Assembly: GCA_945868845.1 (NCBI GenBank)
Contig: CAMBMS010000009.1
Location: 29,772-93,771, forward strand
Length of the DNA stretch: 64,000 bases
Source: Asaia bogorensis
GTDB lineage: Bacteria > Pseudomonadota > Alphaproteobacteria > Acetobacterales > Acetobacteraceae
Direction: 5' to 3'
The position numbers and the translations under genes are program-made. Shown here piece by piece: positions 8,437 to 16,774 of this stretch (within the stretch, counting starts at the first letter, position 1; every line of letters starts with the position of its first letter). The notes below the pieces were generated by a model. The model was not told where the DNA came from and made no database searches. It was given only the letters and a program-made list of their open reading frames with translations.

Positions 8437-9338
8437 TAACTGCGTTGCCTCGGGTCAAGAAGATCGCGCAATGCGTCGCCTAGCAGATTGGTGCCAAAAA
8501 CGATCAGGCTGATGGCAATGCCGGGGAAGATTACGAGCCAGGGGGCGGTACGAACATATTCGGCGGCGGACTCGGACAGCATACGGCCCCAGGAGGGATG
8601 TGGTTCGGGTACGCCGAGGCCAAGGAAGGAGAGCGAGGCCTCGGTCAGGATGGTAGAACCTAGCTGGGCAGTGGCGAGCACGATTAGCGGAGCGAGTGTG
8701 TTGGGCAGCACATGGCGCACGGCGATACGGAACTCGCTCATGCCCGCAGCCTGCGCCGCCTCGACGAAGGGCATTTCGCGCAAGGAGAGCGTATTGGAGC
8801 GGATGACCCGGGATACGCTGGGGATGAGTGGAAGGGCGATGGCGATGATGGTATTTTCCAAGGACGGGCCGAGGGCGGCGGTGATCACAAGCGCCATCAC
8901 CAGTAGCGGCAGGGATTGCAGCACATCGACAATGCGTTGGAAGATCAGGTCAAACCAGCCGCCGATATAGCCGCTGGCGAGGCCGATCGAGACGCCGAAG
9001 ATCGCGCCCAGGCCTGTAGCGGAGATGGCGACCATCAGCGAGATACGCGCGCCATGCACGATGCGGCTGAATTCATCACGCCCCATCATGTCGGCGCCCA
9101 TCCAATGCGTCGCGCTGGGGGCGGCTAGCGAGAATTTAGCGTTAGTGGTGAGCGGATCCATCGGCGCAATCCATTCGGCGAACAGGGCGCAGAGGATGAA
9201 AAAAAGTAAAATAAACGCACCTGCCGCACCTAGAGGATAGCGCCGTGCGAAGAAATAGGCCTGACCGAAGAAACCATGCGCGAAGGCGCCGGCACGGCGC
9301 AGTTCGGCATTGTGGTCGAGTGGTACGGAAGCGGACAT
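8436..9338 (-). CDS. Dipeptide-type ABC transporter permease (DppC type)
   Basis: A 300-residue membrane protein with an N-terminal helix (AAGAFILLFFILCALFAEWI), the extracytoplasmic segment GADMMGRDEFSRIVHGARIS typical of DppC, and the cytoplasmic EAA loop (EAAQAAGMSEFRIAVRHVLPN) that docks on the ATPase. The start at 9338 follows a GGAG-like site; the open frame continues upstream but only shadows the neighbouring permease gene. It forms the pore with the DppB-type subunit. Confidence 0.9.
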   Translation of the reverse strand: MSASVPLDHNAELRRAGAFAHGFFGQAYFFARRYPLGAAGAFILLFFILCALFAEWIAPMDPLTTNAKFSLAAPSATHWMGADMMGRDEFSRIVHGARISLMVAISATGLGAIFGVSIGLASGYIGGWFDLIFQRIVDVLQSLPLLVMALVITAALGPSLENTIIAIALPLIPSVSRVIRSNTLSLREMPFVEAAQAAGMSEFRIAVRHVLPNTLAPLIVLATAQLGSTILTEASLSFLGLGVPEPHPSWGRMLSESAAEYVRTAPWLVIFPGIAISLIVFGTNLLGDALRDLLDPRQRS

Positions 9339-9348
9339 GGGGCGCTCC

Positions 9349-10293
9349 TCAATCTGAAATACGGATGCGCGGGTCGACCAGAGAATAGGCCAGGTCGACC
9401 AGCAGGTTGATAGTGATAACGGAGAAAGCGATGAACATGACCAAGTTCTGCACGATCGGGTAGTCACGCATGCGGATTGCCTCGACCAGGAAGCGCGCGA
9501 CGCCAGGGATGTTGAACACGGTCTCCGTCACGATCAGGCCACCGATCAGAAAGGCGGCCTCGATCCCAACGATGGTGATCACCGGTACCACTGCGTTACG
9601 CAGTGCGTGATCGTAATTCACTCCGGTATCCGACACGCCTTTCGATCGCGCGGTGCGGATATAATCCTGCCGCAGCACCTCCAGCATGGACGAACGCGTC
9701 AGGCGCATGATCAGCGCTGAGGCGCGGTAGCCCACCGCCATTGCCGGCACCAGCATGAAGATGAGTTGCTGGATCAGCGTGTTGTTTCGATCATAGATCG
9801 GGATGGTGCCGAACCAGTGCACAAAGCCCATTAGGATCAACAGGCCGAGCCAGAACGATGGCAAGGAGAGGCCGCTGAGGCTGAACACACGCAGGAGATA
9901 GTCAAGGCGTGTATTCTGCCGCACGGCACTGATCACGCCGAGCGGCACGCCAGTGATGACCGAGAGCGTCAGCGCCATCGCCCCCAGGGTGGCGGTGATC
10001 GGAATGCGGGGTGCGATTTCATTGATCGTCGGTTTTTCGGAGATATAGGAAAAACCGAGATCGCCTCGCAACAACCCGCCGATCCACTGGGTATATTGCA
10101 CGACCAACGGCTGATCCAGACCGAGTTCCTTGACAATCTTTTGCTTCTCCACTGGATCGATCATGCCGGCGGCATCAAACAGGATGTCGGCAATATTCCC
10201 CGGCACCAGGCGCAGCAGGGTAAAGATCAGCACCGACACTCCGAACAATGTCAGCAGCATCAGTAGGATCCGGCGGATCAGATAGGAGCCCAA
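9349..10293 (-). CDS. Dipeptide-type ABC transporter permease (DppB type)
   Basis: The product is 314 residues. It opens with the typical DppB start (a charged residue pair, then a long helix, LLMLLTLFGVSVLIFTLLRL). The periplasmic region has the PGN and KELGLDQPLVVQY segments, and the EAA loop reads EVLRQDYIRTARSKGV. Six helices are expected. It lies directly downstream of a degenerate binding-protein gene and upstream of the permease, DppD and DppF genes. The set is therefore dppB-C-D-F without a local functional dppA. Confidence 0.9.
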   Translation of the reverse strand: MGSYLIRRILLMLLTLFGVSVLIFTLLRLVPGNIADILFDAAGMIDPVEKQKIVKELGLDQPLVVQYTQWIGGLLRGDLGFSYISEKPTINEIAPRIPITATLGAMALTLSVITGVPLGVISAVRQNTRLDYLLRVFSLSGLSLPSFWLGLLILMGFVHWFGTIPIYDRNNTLIQQLIFMLVPAMAVGYRASALIMRLTRSSMLEVLRQDYIRTARSKGVSDTGVNYDHALRNAVVPVITIVGIEAAFLIGGLIVTETVFNIPGVARFLVEAIRMRDYPIVQNLVMFIAFSVITINLLVDLAYSLVDPRIRISD

Positions 10294-10336
10294 TGGAGTG
10301 CCTTTCCCGGGGTGGGTTCAGGATGGCGTAGGCGGA

Positions 10337-10816
10337 TCACTGATCCAGCCACATATCCTCGAACCGCTATTGATCGTAGATCGAGTTGGTGGAGAGGTGG
10401 ATGCTCTTCACATACGGCCACCAGCACGTGCCCTGGCGCTGGTGCGAGATCACCGGCCGTGCGCCATCTTTCTGCAAGGCGCTTTTCACATCTTCCGCCG
10501 TAAAGGGCTTGCCGTCGTGCCATTGCACGCCTTCGTGCAGTTTCATGGTTAGGCGTTAGCCTTCCGCGCTCTAGTTCCAAGACGTGGCCAGTTCGGAGCT
10601 GACGGTTTCCAGCCGGTCCTTGCCGAGATTGAAGCTTGCCAGCTTTCTATAAACGCTGGCGAAGGGCATCACCGTGAAGATGGTGGCTTCCTCGTGGATC
10701 GAGGCGCTGGGCGGGTTATCGCAATGGGTCACGTGGGTCAAAGCGGTGGACGTGGAGAGAAGCGCGAGCGTCAGCAAAGCGCAGTATTCCACCAGACGGA
10801 CTGGCGAACTCACCAT
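10337..10816 (-). pseudogene. Dipeptide-type periplasmic binding protein, internally deleted relic
   Basis: Read in one frame, the relic aligns with the two ends of the intact binding protein at 26607-28211. The N-terminal part has a signal-like helix, then NPPSASIHEEATI and LETVSSELATSWN. The middle has VQWHDGKPFTAEDVK. It then jumps to the C-terminus, DGARPVISHQRQGTCWWPYVK to FEDMWLDQ. Roughly 350 central residues are missing, and three in-frame stops (after SWN, after SAEG, and in the NSIYDQ stretch) interrupt what is left. It is in the expected first position of the operon that continues with the permease gene at 10293. Confidence 0.88.
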
Positions 10817-10906
10817 AGAGCGATCTCCCCGATATTGATCTTGGCCACCATATAAGCGGGGTGACTCTGGTAACGCAACATGTACTGTCGCAGAGGTTGG
10901 AGTGGG

Positions 10907-12064
10907 TTAATTTCGCCCCAACAGGCGACGTGCGATGGTCATGCGGTGGACTTCAGATGGGCCTTCATACACCCGCATCATGCGTACCCGCTGCATTAGT
11001 AGCTGCAGCGGTAGCTCCTTCGTCATCCCCATGGCGCCGAAGCTCTGCATGGCATGGTCCAGGGTTTCCTGCGCCATCTCGGTGGAGAACACCTTGATCA
11101 TAGAGGCCTCGGTGCGAACGTCGTGGCCGGCATCGGCCTTGGCGGCGGCATCCATCACCATCAGGCGACAGGCATGGATCTTGGTCGCGGCGTCCGCGAT
11201 CCACCATTGGATGACCTGGCGATCCGACAGTTTCTCGCCAAATGTGACGCGCTGCTTCACGTGCTCCATCATCATGGCCAGCGCCCGGCGCGTGATGCCA
11301 ATGGACCAGGCCCCCATTTGTAGGCGTCGGACCGTCAAGCGGAGTTGCATGGGGGCAAATCCCTTGCCCACCTCGCCAAGTCGCTGGCAGTCGGGGATAC
11401 GCACATCCTCGAAAATCAGTTCGTAGGTGCGCGCGCCACCAAGCATCCGGATTTCGCGCTCGATCGTGAATCCCTTGGTGCCGCGTTCGACGATGAAGGC
11501 GGTGACGCCTTCGTGCCGCTGCCCTTGGCCAACGCGCGCCATGAGGATGATGAAATCCGCCTTCGGTACGCGCGAGACCCAGATTTTCCGCCCATTGATC
11601 ACCCAGTCATCGCCATCCTTCACCGCGCGCGTCAGCATGCCGGAGGGATCGCCGCCGGCGCCGGGCTCCGAAATGGCGATGCAGGAATTGGCCTCGCCGC
11701 GAGCATAGGGCTCGAGGTATTTCCGCATCTGCTCCTCGCTTGCCACTGCCATCAGCATGTGCAAATTCGGGCTGTCTGGCGGGAAGGTGAAGGGGGTGCA
11801 GGTGCGGCCGATTTCCTCCTGGATCGCCATCAGGGCGACGGTGGGCAGATTAGCGCCGCCTAATTTCTCGGGCACGTCGAGGCCCCAGAGGCCAAGTTCC
11901 TTGCATTTGACGCGCAGGGCCTGTTCTTGTTCGTCCGGCAAGGAGACATTGCCACCACTGGCCTCGCGCGCGAGGACCGATTTTTCGAGCGGGATCAGTT
12001 CGCGATCGACGAATTTCTCCACCAATTCTTGCAACATGCGGTGTTCTTCGGCGAGTTTGAACAT
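10907..12064 (-). CDS. Acyl-CoA dehydrogenase family protein
   Basis: A full-length 385-residue FAD enzyme. It contains the ACAD signature region (CIAISEPGAGGDPSG), the substrate-binding middle domain (GDDWVINGRKIWVSRV) and a C-terminal VYEGPSEVHR motif with the glutamate that usually serves as the alpha-proton-abstracting base. It would oxidise an acyl-CoA to the 2-enoyl-CoA and pass electrons to ETF. Sequence alone does not set chain length or branching. It is on the same strand as the ABC operon but separated by the dead binding-protein gene, so cotranscription is uncertain. Confidence 0.9.
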   Translation of the reverse strand: MFKLAEEHRMLQELVEKFVDRELIPLEKSVLAREASGGNVSLPDEQEQALRVKCKELGLWGLDVPEKLGGANLPTVALMAIQEEIGRTCTPFTFPPDSPNLHMLMAVASEEQMRKYLEPYARGEANSCIAISEPGAGGDPSGMLTRAVKDGDDWVINGRKIWVSRVPKADFIILMARVGQGQRHEGVTAFIVERGTKGFTIEREIRMLGGARTYELIFEDVRIPDCQRLGEVGKGFAPMQLRLTVRRLQMGAWSIGITRRALAMMMEHVKQRVTFGEKLSDRQVIQWWIADAATKIHACRLMVMDAAAKADAGHDVRTEASMIKVFSTEMAQETLDHAMQSFGAMGMTKELPLQLLMQRVRMMRVYEGPSEVHRMTIARRLLGRN

Positions 12065-12221
12065 TCTCTAGGGTCTCCGGTCTGGGGTAAGCCTAAGCTA
12101 GCCAGCCGGGACGGGCGCGTCCATGTAGAATGGTTACGCAGTGGATTGATCTGCGCTCTTCAGAGTGGTCCATGGGTTATTTTAGTCTCGTCCGTGAAGG
12201 AGAAGGAAAACGGACAAGAGG

Positions 12222-12490
12222 CATGGGCCTGAGGAGATTACTGGCAAGTTTTGCGAGGTCGAGATTATTCTGGCGCAAGGTGGGACGATGGGGGATGCGT
12301 GTCGTCGGATCGCGGTTACCGTGCAGACCTAGTCTCTTTCGGACAATGAGGAATGAGAAGGCGGTATGATTCCGCACGCCCTATCGCTGGCCCAAGAGTA
12401 TGGCAGTCTGAAGATTGACCAGGCGCGGCGGATGAAGGGTCTGGAGAAGGAGAAACTGCAGCTTCGGCGGCCGATCGTGGGCCCCAGAAA
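12222..12490 (+). mobile_element. IS3-family transposase OrfA relic
   Basis: In one frame the DNA encodes EEITGKFCEVEIILAQGG and ACRRIA. After two in-frame stops it encodes EYGSLKIDQARRMKGLEKEK, and YRWPK lies in an adjacent frame. These match the helix-turn-helix and leucine-zipper parts of IS3 OrfA proteins (typical EQIIGKLREAEV, YRWRKEYGG and QAKRLKELEKEN). There is no OrfB downstream, so this is a decayed scar. It is 140 bases upstream of the acyl-CoA dehydrogenase start. Confidence 0.75.
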
Positions 12491-12569
12491 CTGCGACGTT
12501 GCCATTGGCGGCTTCCGGTTTCGCCACGCTTCACCTCCAGGCGTCTATGGCGAAGCAAGCAACAATGCA

Positions 12570-12816
12570 CTAACCGCCCGATAGCGCCTTCGGCTTGCGG
12601 TCCAAAAGCGGCGTAATGTCGAGGATGTGTACCGCCTCATCCAACCGATTTTTAATCGCGCCCTTGGAGTATTTCGGCAGATCCAGCCCCGCGATTATCC
12701 GCAGGGTGGTGGGTTCACCCAGCCAGACGCGCCAACTAGAACCACAAACTAATGGTCCGCGCCTGGACATCGCCTTCGTACGTCTTGACGACCTCGCAGA
12801 GCGATACGTGAGCCAT
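12570..12816 (-). pseudogene. MalK/UgpC-type ABC ATPase relic
   Basis: The relic starts with MAHVSLCEVVKTYEGDVQA, the classic N-terminus of sugar-type ABC ATPases. A stop follows; another frame then gives TTLRIIAGLDLPKYSKG, corresponding to the end of Walker A. It jumps to LDITPLLDRKPKALSGG, the signature region, and stops. About 80 residues between Walker A and the signature and everything after the signature are gone. It sits next to the IS3 scar, so insertion-sequence activity may have caused the deletions. Confidence 0.8.
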
Positions 12817-12912
12817 GCTGCATTATTCCCTGTCACTATGCTGGTATTGGTGGGATTGTGGTCTGGCCGTGCAGGAATGTAGCCTGGCCCCGCCAGAGCA
12901 TAAGCGCAGCGT

Positions 12913-14259
12913 TCAACAGCCCCCGGCAGCCCGGACCCGATCGATGAAGGCCTGCGTGGCACCAAGATAATTGGCCGGATCCGTTAGCCGCGCGATGGCG
13001 GGTCCATCCATCCGCGCGGTCACCTTAGCCTCGCGCGCCAACGCCGCGGTTAGGGTAATACGCTCCGCCAACGCCACGTCGCAGGCATGTTTCACCACGT
13101 GATGCGCTTCCTCTCGTCCGAGATGCGGGGCGAGGCCCATCATCACCGCCTCGGAGACAATCAGCCCGCCAGTGATATTAAGGTTAGCGAGCATGCGCGG
13201 CGCATCCACCACCATCCCCTCGGCGATTGCGCGCGTGTGCATCAGCGCGCCATGCGTGAGGACAAAGGCCTGCGGCAGAGCCAGTGCTTCTGCCTGCCAT
13301 GGCCCGGTCGCACGTTCATGGTCCTGCGCCATGGCGCCCAGCATGACGGGCACGAGGCCATGCACCATGCGGCAGGCGGCGAGGATATATTCAGAGGCGA
13401 TCGGATTGCGCTTCTGCGGCATGGTCGATGACCGACCACGCCCGGCGATGTAGGGTTCCGCCACCTCGGCAACCTCGTTCTGGGCCAGGAGAATAATGTC
13501 GGTCGCAAGCTTGGCGAGGCTGCCGCAGACTAGGCCCAGGAATGAAACCGCCTCCGCTAGGCCGTCGCGGCAGACATGCCAGGGCGCGGCAGAAGTGCCC
13601 AGGCGCAGCTCCGCCGCCAGCCCTTCCAGCACCGCGATCCCCTGATCGCCGAGCGAGGCGAGGGTACCGGCGGCGCCGGCGAATTCCACCAACTCGACAC
13701 GCGGGCGCAATTCGTCCAGTCGGCGCAGATGGGCAATGAAAGGCTGCGCCCAGATGGCGCATTTCAGCCCAAAGGTGACGGGTAAGGCATGTTGCAGATG
13801 GGTGCGCCCCGCCATGACGGTATGGCGATGTTTGTCGGCCTGCGTTAGGAGGGCCGCAAGGATGGCGCTCAGCTCGGTGCGAACGAGCGCAAGACCATCC
13901 CGGACCTGCAGCACCGTAGCACTGTCCATAATGTCCTGCGTGGTCGCCCCCCAATGCGTCCAACCGCCCCATTCTCCAGTAACACGCGAAAGCTCGGCGA
14001 CGAGGCCCACCACGGGATAGCCGACATTCCGCGTCGAAGCGGCCAACTCGGCAGTGTCGAGGTTTTCGACCTGCGCCGCCCGGGTGATTGCGATGGCCGC
14101 TATATCCGGGATGATGCCGAGACGCGCCTGCACCCGCGCCAGAGCCGCCTCTACATCCAGCATTCGCTGAAAATAGCTTTGCTCATCGAACACCGCACGC
14201 ATCGCATCGGAGCCATAGAGCGTGCTGAGGATTGGCCCATCGGCGGGATGCACGGCCAT
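12913..14259 (-). CDS. pcaB: 3-carboxy-cis,cis-muconate cycloisomerase-like lyase (PcaB type)
   Basis: A 448-residue member of the fumarase/aspartase superfamily. The signature SSTMPQKRNP is near residues 278-288, and the substrate-binding segments GRTHLQHALP and WGATTQDIMD are present. Overall it reads as the PcaB group, which lactonises 3-carboxymuconate in the protocatechuate pathway, rather than adenylosuccinate lyase. No other pca gene is in the window, so a different substrate for this lyase fold is possible. The ATG at 14259 is favoured over an upstream ATG that adds 22 unlike residues. Confidence 0.8.
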   Translation of the reverse strand: MAVHPADGPILSTLYGSDAMRAVFDEQSYFQRMLDVEAALARVQARLGIIPDIAAIAITRAAQVENLDTAELAASTRNVGYPVVGLVAELSRVTGEWGGWTHWGATTQDIMDSATVLQVRDGLALVRTELSAILAALLTQADKHRHTVMAGRTHLQHALPVTFGLKCAIWAQPFIAHLRRLDELRPRVELVEFAGAAGTLASLGDQGIAVLEGLAAELRLGTSAAPWHVCRDGLAEAVSFLGLVCGSLAKLATDIILLAQNEVAEVAEPYIAGRGRSSTMPQKRNPIASEYILAACRMVHGLVPVMLGAMAQDHERATGPWQAEALALPQAFVLTHGALMHTRAIAEGMVVDAPRMLANLNITGGLIVSEAVMMGLAPHLGREEAHHVVKHACDVALAERITLTAALAREAKVTARMDGPAIARLTDPANYLGATQAFIDRVRAAGGC

Positions 14260-14355
14260 GCGTGTGGTCCTTCGCGGGAAGCCTAAGAGGGGGATGGAGC
14301 CGGGGCCGGCCTTAAGCCGGGACACTACCCCAGCGTCGGGCTTCGCAAAACCCTC

Positions 14356-14721
14356 TCAGGACGGCGTGGTGCCAGTCAGCGCGGGCAGACGCACTTGTAC
14401 GACGGTGCTTTCGTCGAGACGGCCTTCCAGCACCAGCTTGCCGCGCTGCCGCGCCACTAGCGCTTTTGCGATCGGTAGGCCGAGGCCGGTGCCATTGGTC
14501 GTCATGCCATTTTTCTGCAAGATCTGGCCGAATAGCATCAAGGTGTTTTCGATATCGTCGGCCTCGATGCCGGTCCCGGTACCGCGCACCGTCAGCTCCG
14601 CCTGGTCATCAGCCACCCGCGACAGGCTGAGTGTCACCACCCCGTCGTGCGGAGTGGACTTGATCGCGTTAGTCAGCAGGTTGAGCAGTACCTGCTTGAT
14701 ACGCAGTGGATCGGCGCGCAT
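14356..14721 (-). pseudogene. Sensor histidine kinase, isolated HATPase domain relic
   Basis: Only about 121 residues remain. The N-box (LLNLLTNAIKSTP), a G1-like box (GTGTGIEADDIE, with glycine where aspartate is usual) and the G2 box (GTGLGLPIAKAL) are recognisable. The sensor, HAMP/PAS and phosphorylated-histidine domains are absent, and upstream DNA shows no continuation. No response regulator is nearby. It could in principle be expressed as a lone ATPase domain, but a truncated kinase is the simpler reading. Confidence 0.7.
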
Positions 14722-14934
14722 CGGCGGCTTTGGCCAAGAAAATTTTACGTGAACGCCATGGCATCGAAAAAGCCAGTAGGTTGGATCATTAAAATATCGA
14801 GTATCTGTTTTAGTGACTTGTCTGACGCCGCACTTGCGCCCGATCGGTTGCCTGGGTCAGGCTGGGGAATGGCTCCCCGCGGCCTTAAGGAAGTCTGGCG
14901 GACTATCCGATACTTCGACATAAAGAGATGAAAG

Positions 14935-15984
14935 ATGGCCATACTGGTAGCAGCTAGGATGGCAAGCGCAGGAAAATCTGGAATAATCGCCACAGTGTCC
15001 ATTGCATTTTCACCACTTGAAACCGGCCGGCTTGTTTTGCGCGCCTTCGCCGTCGAAGATGCAGAATCGCTGCATGCCCTGATCAATGATTGGCGGGTTT
15101 GTCGTACCCTCGCGGACGTTGAATATCCCTATGGCCGCGACAAAGCGGATAGCTGGATCGCCGAGACCGCAGAGCAACTGCGTGAGGGCACGGGCTGTCA
15201 TGTCGCCATCACGGGAATGGAGGAGGGGCGGGAGATGCTGGTGGGCGGCGCGGGCATCCGGCTGGACCCCACCGCCCGTGAAGGCAGGCTGGGCTATTGG
15301 GTTGGCTGGCGGTTCTGGGGCCACGGCGTGGCGACGGAAGCCGCCGGGCGGCTTGCGCGCTGGGCGATGGCCAATCTGGAGATCGATCGCCTCACCGCGA
15401 CCGTTGCCATCGATAATCCCTCCTCTATCGCCGTGCTGCGCCGTATCGGCTTTCGCCCGGCCGGCGAAGCGATGCAGGATTTCGTCGGTCGCGGCGAGCA
15501 GCGCGTGGTCCGTTTCGCTGCCAGCCGCGACGACATCTTCGGCCATGCCGAGGCCACCATCCAAGCGGCACCGCCGGCCGGAGCGAAGCCCTTGCTGCTG
15601 GTTGCCGCCTGCGCGCTGATCGACGTTGATGGCCGTGTACTGCTGACGCGCCGCCCGGAAGGCAAGAAGATGGCCGGCCTCTGGGAATTTCCTGGTGGCA
15701 AACTGGCGGCGGGCGAAACCCCGGAAGCCGCGCTGATCCGCGAATTAAAGGAGGAACTGAGTATCGACGTCACATCCTCCTGCCTTGCCGCCTTTGCCTT
15801 TGCCTCGCATGATTACGAACGGTTTCATCTGCTGATGCCGCTCTATCTCTGCCGGCGCTGGCGCGGCGTGCCGACATCGGTAGAAGGCCAAGCTCTGGCC
15901 TGGGTGCGGCCTGAGAAGCTTGCCGATTATCCGATGCCGCCCGCCGACAAGCCGCTGGTCCCGCTCTTGCGTGACTTTCTGTAG
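14935..15984 (+). CDS. Bifunctional GNAT acetyltransferase / Nudix (MutT-like) hydrolase
   Basis: Two domains are fused. Residues about 22-185 form a RimJ-type GNAT fold (ETGRLVLRAF, GYWVGWRFWGHGVATEA, IDNPSSIAVLRRIGF). Residues about 215-345 form a Nudix domain with the box GKLAAGE through RELKEELSI near 253-275, where serine replaces the usual late glycine. Its closest theme is MutT, which hydrolyses 8-oxo-dGTP. Such fusions occur in Rhodospirillales genomes. The start is uncertain: ATG at 14935 or 14959, or a GTG near 15000 that fits the domain edge. The CinA-like gene begins 11 bases after its stop. Confidence 0.87.
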   Translation: MAILVAARMASAGKSGIIATVSIAFSPLETGRLVLRAFAVEDAESLHALINDWRVCRTLADVEYPYGRDKADSWIAETAEQLREGTGCHVAITGMEEGREMLVGGAGIRLDPTAREGRLGYWVGWRFWGHGVATEAAGRLARWAMANLEIDRLTATVAIDNPSSIAVLRRIGFRPAGEAMQDFVGRGEQRVVRFAASRDDIFGHAEATIQAAPPAGAKPLLLVAACALIDVDGRVLLTRRPEGKKMAGLWEFPGGKLAAGETPEAALIRELKEELSIDVTSSCLAAFAFASHDYERFHLLMPLYLCRRWRGVPTSVEGQALAWVRPEKLADYPMPPADKPLVPLLRDFL

Positions 15985-15994
15985 GAAAATTTCG

Positions 15995-16774
15995 ATGTCC
16001 ACCAGAAACCCCACCGCCTGTTTGCTGGTGATCGGCAACGAAGTCCTCTCCGGACGCACGCAGGACGCCAATATCCGGTTCATCGCCACCAAGCTCGGCG
16101 AGATCGGCATGCCACTGGGCGAGGTTCGCGTTATCCCCGACCTGCCCGAAACCATCATCAACACGGTAAACGAGGTCCGCGCCAAATTCGACCATGTCTT
16201 CACCACAGGCGGCATCGGCCCGACGCATGACGACATCACCAGCGAATGCATCGCCGCCGCCTTCGGTGTGCCCTGGGAAGCCCACCCCGTGGCCTGGGCG
16301 CGGATGGAGCGTGCCTTCAAGCCCGGTGAGTTTAACAAGGCCCGCCAGCGCATGGCCACTATGCCGCGCGGCGCCAGCTTGATCGATAACGCGATCTCCG
16401 TCGCCCCCGGCTTCACCATGGGAAATGTGCATGTCATGGCCGGCGTACCGCGCATCATGCAGTCAATGATGGAAACCTTAGTGGTCATGCTGCCGCAGGG
16501 CATCCCCATCGTCTCGCGCGCCGTGCATGCCTTCGGCGTGCCAGAAGGGGTCATCGCGGCGGGGCTGGAGGCGGTTCAGGAACGCTACCCGGACCTCGAT
16601 CTCGGCAGTTATCCCTTCTACCGGCCCAGCGGCAATGGCGTCACCATCGTCGCAAAGGGCCCGCTTGCGGAGGCGGCCGAGGCGGCGATTGCCGAAGTCA
16701 CGGCTTTGTTTCGCAGCTTTGGGTACGCGCCGAACCAGGGCGAACCGGCGGCGGGAACGTCAGCGGGAAACTGA
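15995..16774 (+). CDS. CinA/MoaB-domain (molybdopterin-binding-like) protein
   Basis: The product is 259 residues. It begins with the MoCF/CinA-N fold: LVIGNEVLSGRTQDAN, then TTGGIGPTHDDIT and GVPRIM, the standard motif series. In CinA this domain hydrolyses ADP-ribose-type substrates of NAD recycling; in MogA/MoaB it binds molybdopterin. The CinA C-terminal deamidase domain is absent, as in the short alphaproteobacterial forms. The ATG at 15995 is placed at the domain start and follows AGGAAA. It is probably cotranscribed with the GNAT-Nudix gene and overlaps the convergent monooxygenase gene by 15 bases. Confidence 0.85.
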   Translation: MSTRNPTACLLVIGNEVLSGRTQDANIRFIATKLGEIGMPLGEVRVIPDLPETIINTVNEVRAKFDHVFTTGGIGPTHDDITSECIAAAFGVPWEAHPVAWARMERAFKPGEFNKARQRMATMPRGASLIDNAISVAPGFTMGNVHVMAGVPRIMQSMMETLVVMLPQGIPIVSRAVHAFGVPEGVIAAGLEAVQERYPDLDLGSYPFYRPSGNGVTIVAKGPLAEAAEAAIAEVTALFRSFGYAPNQGEPAAGTSAGN

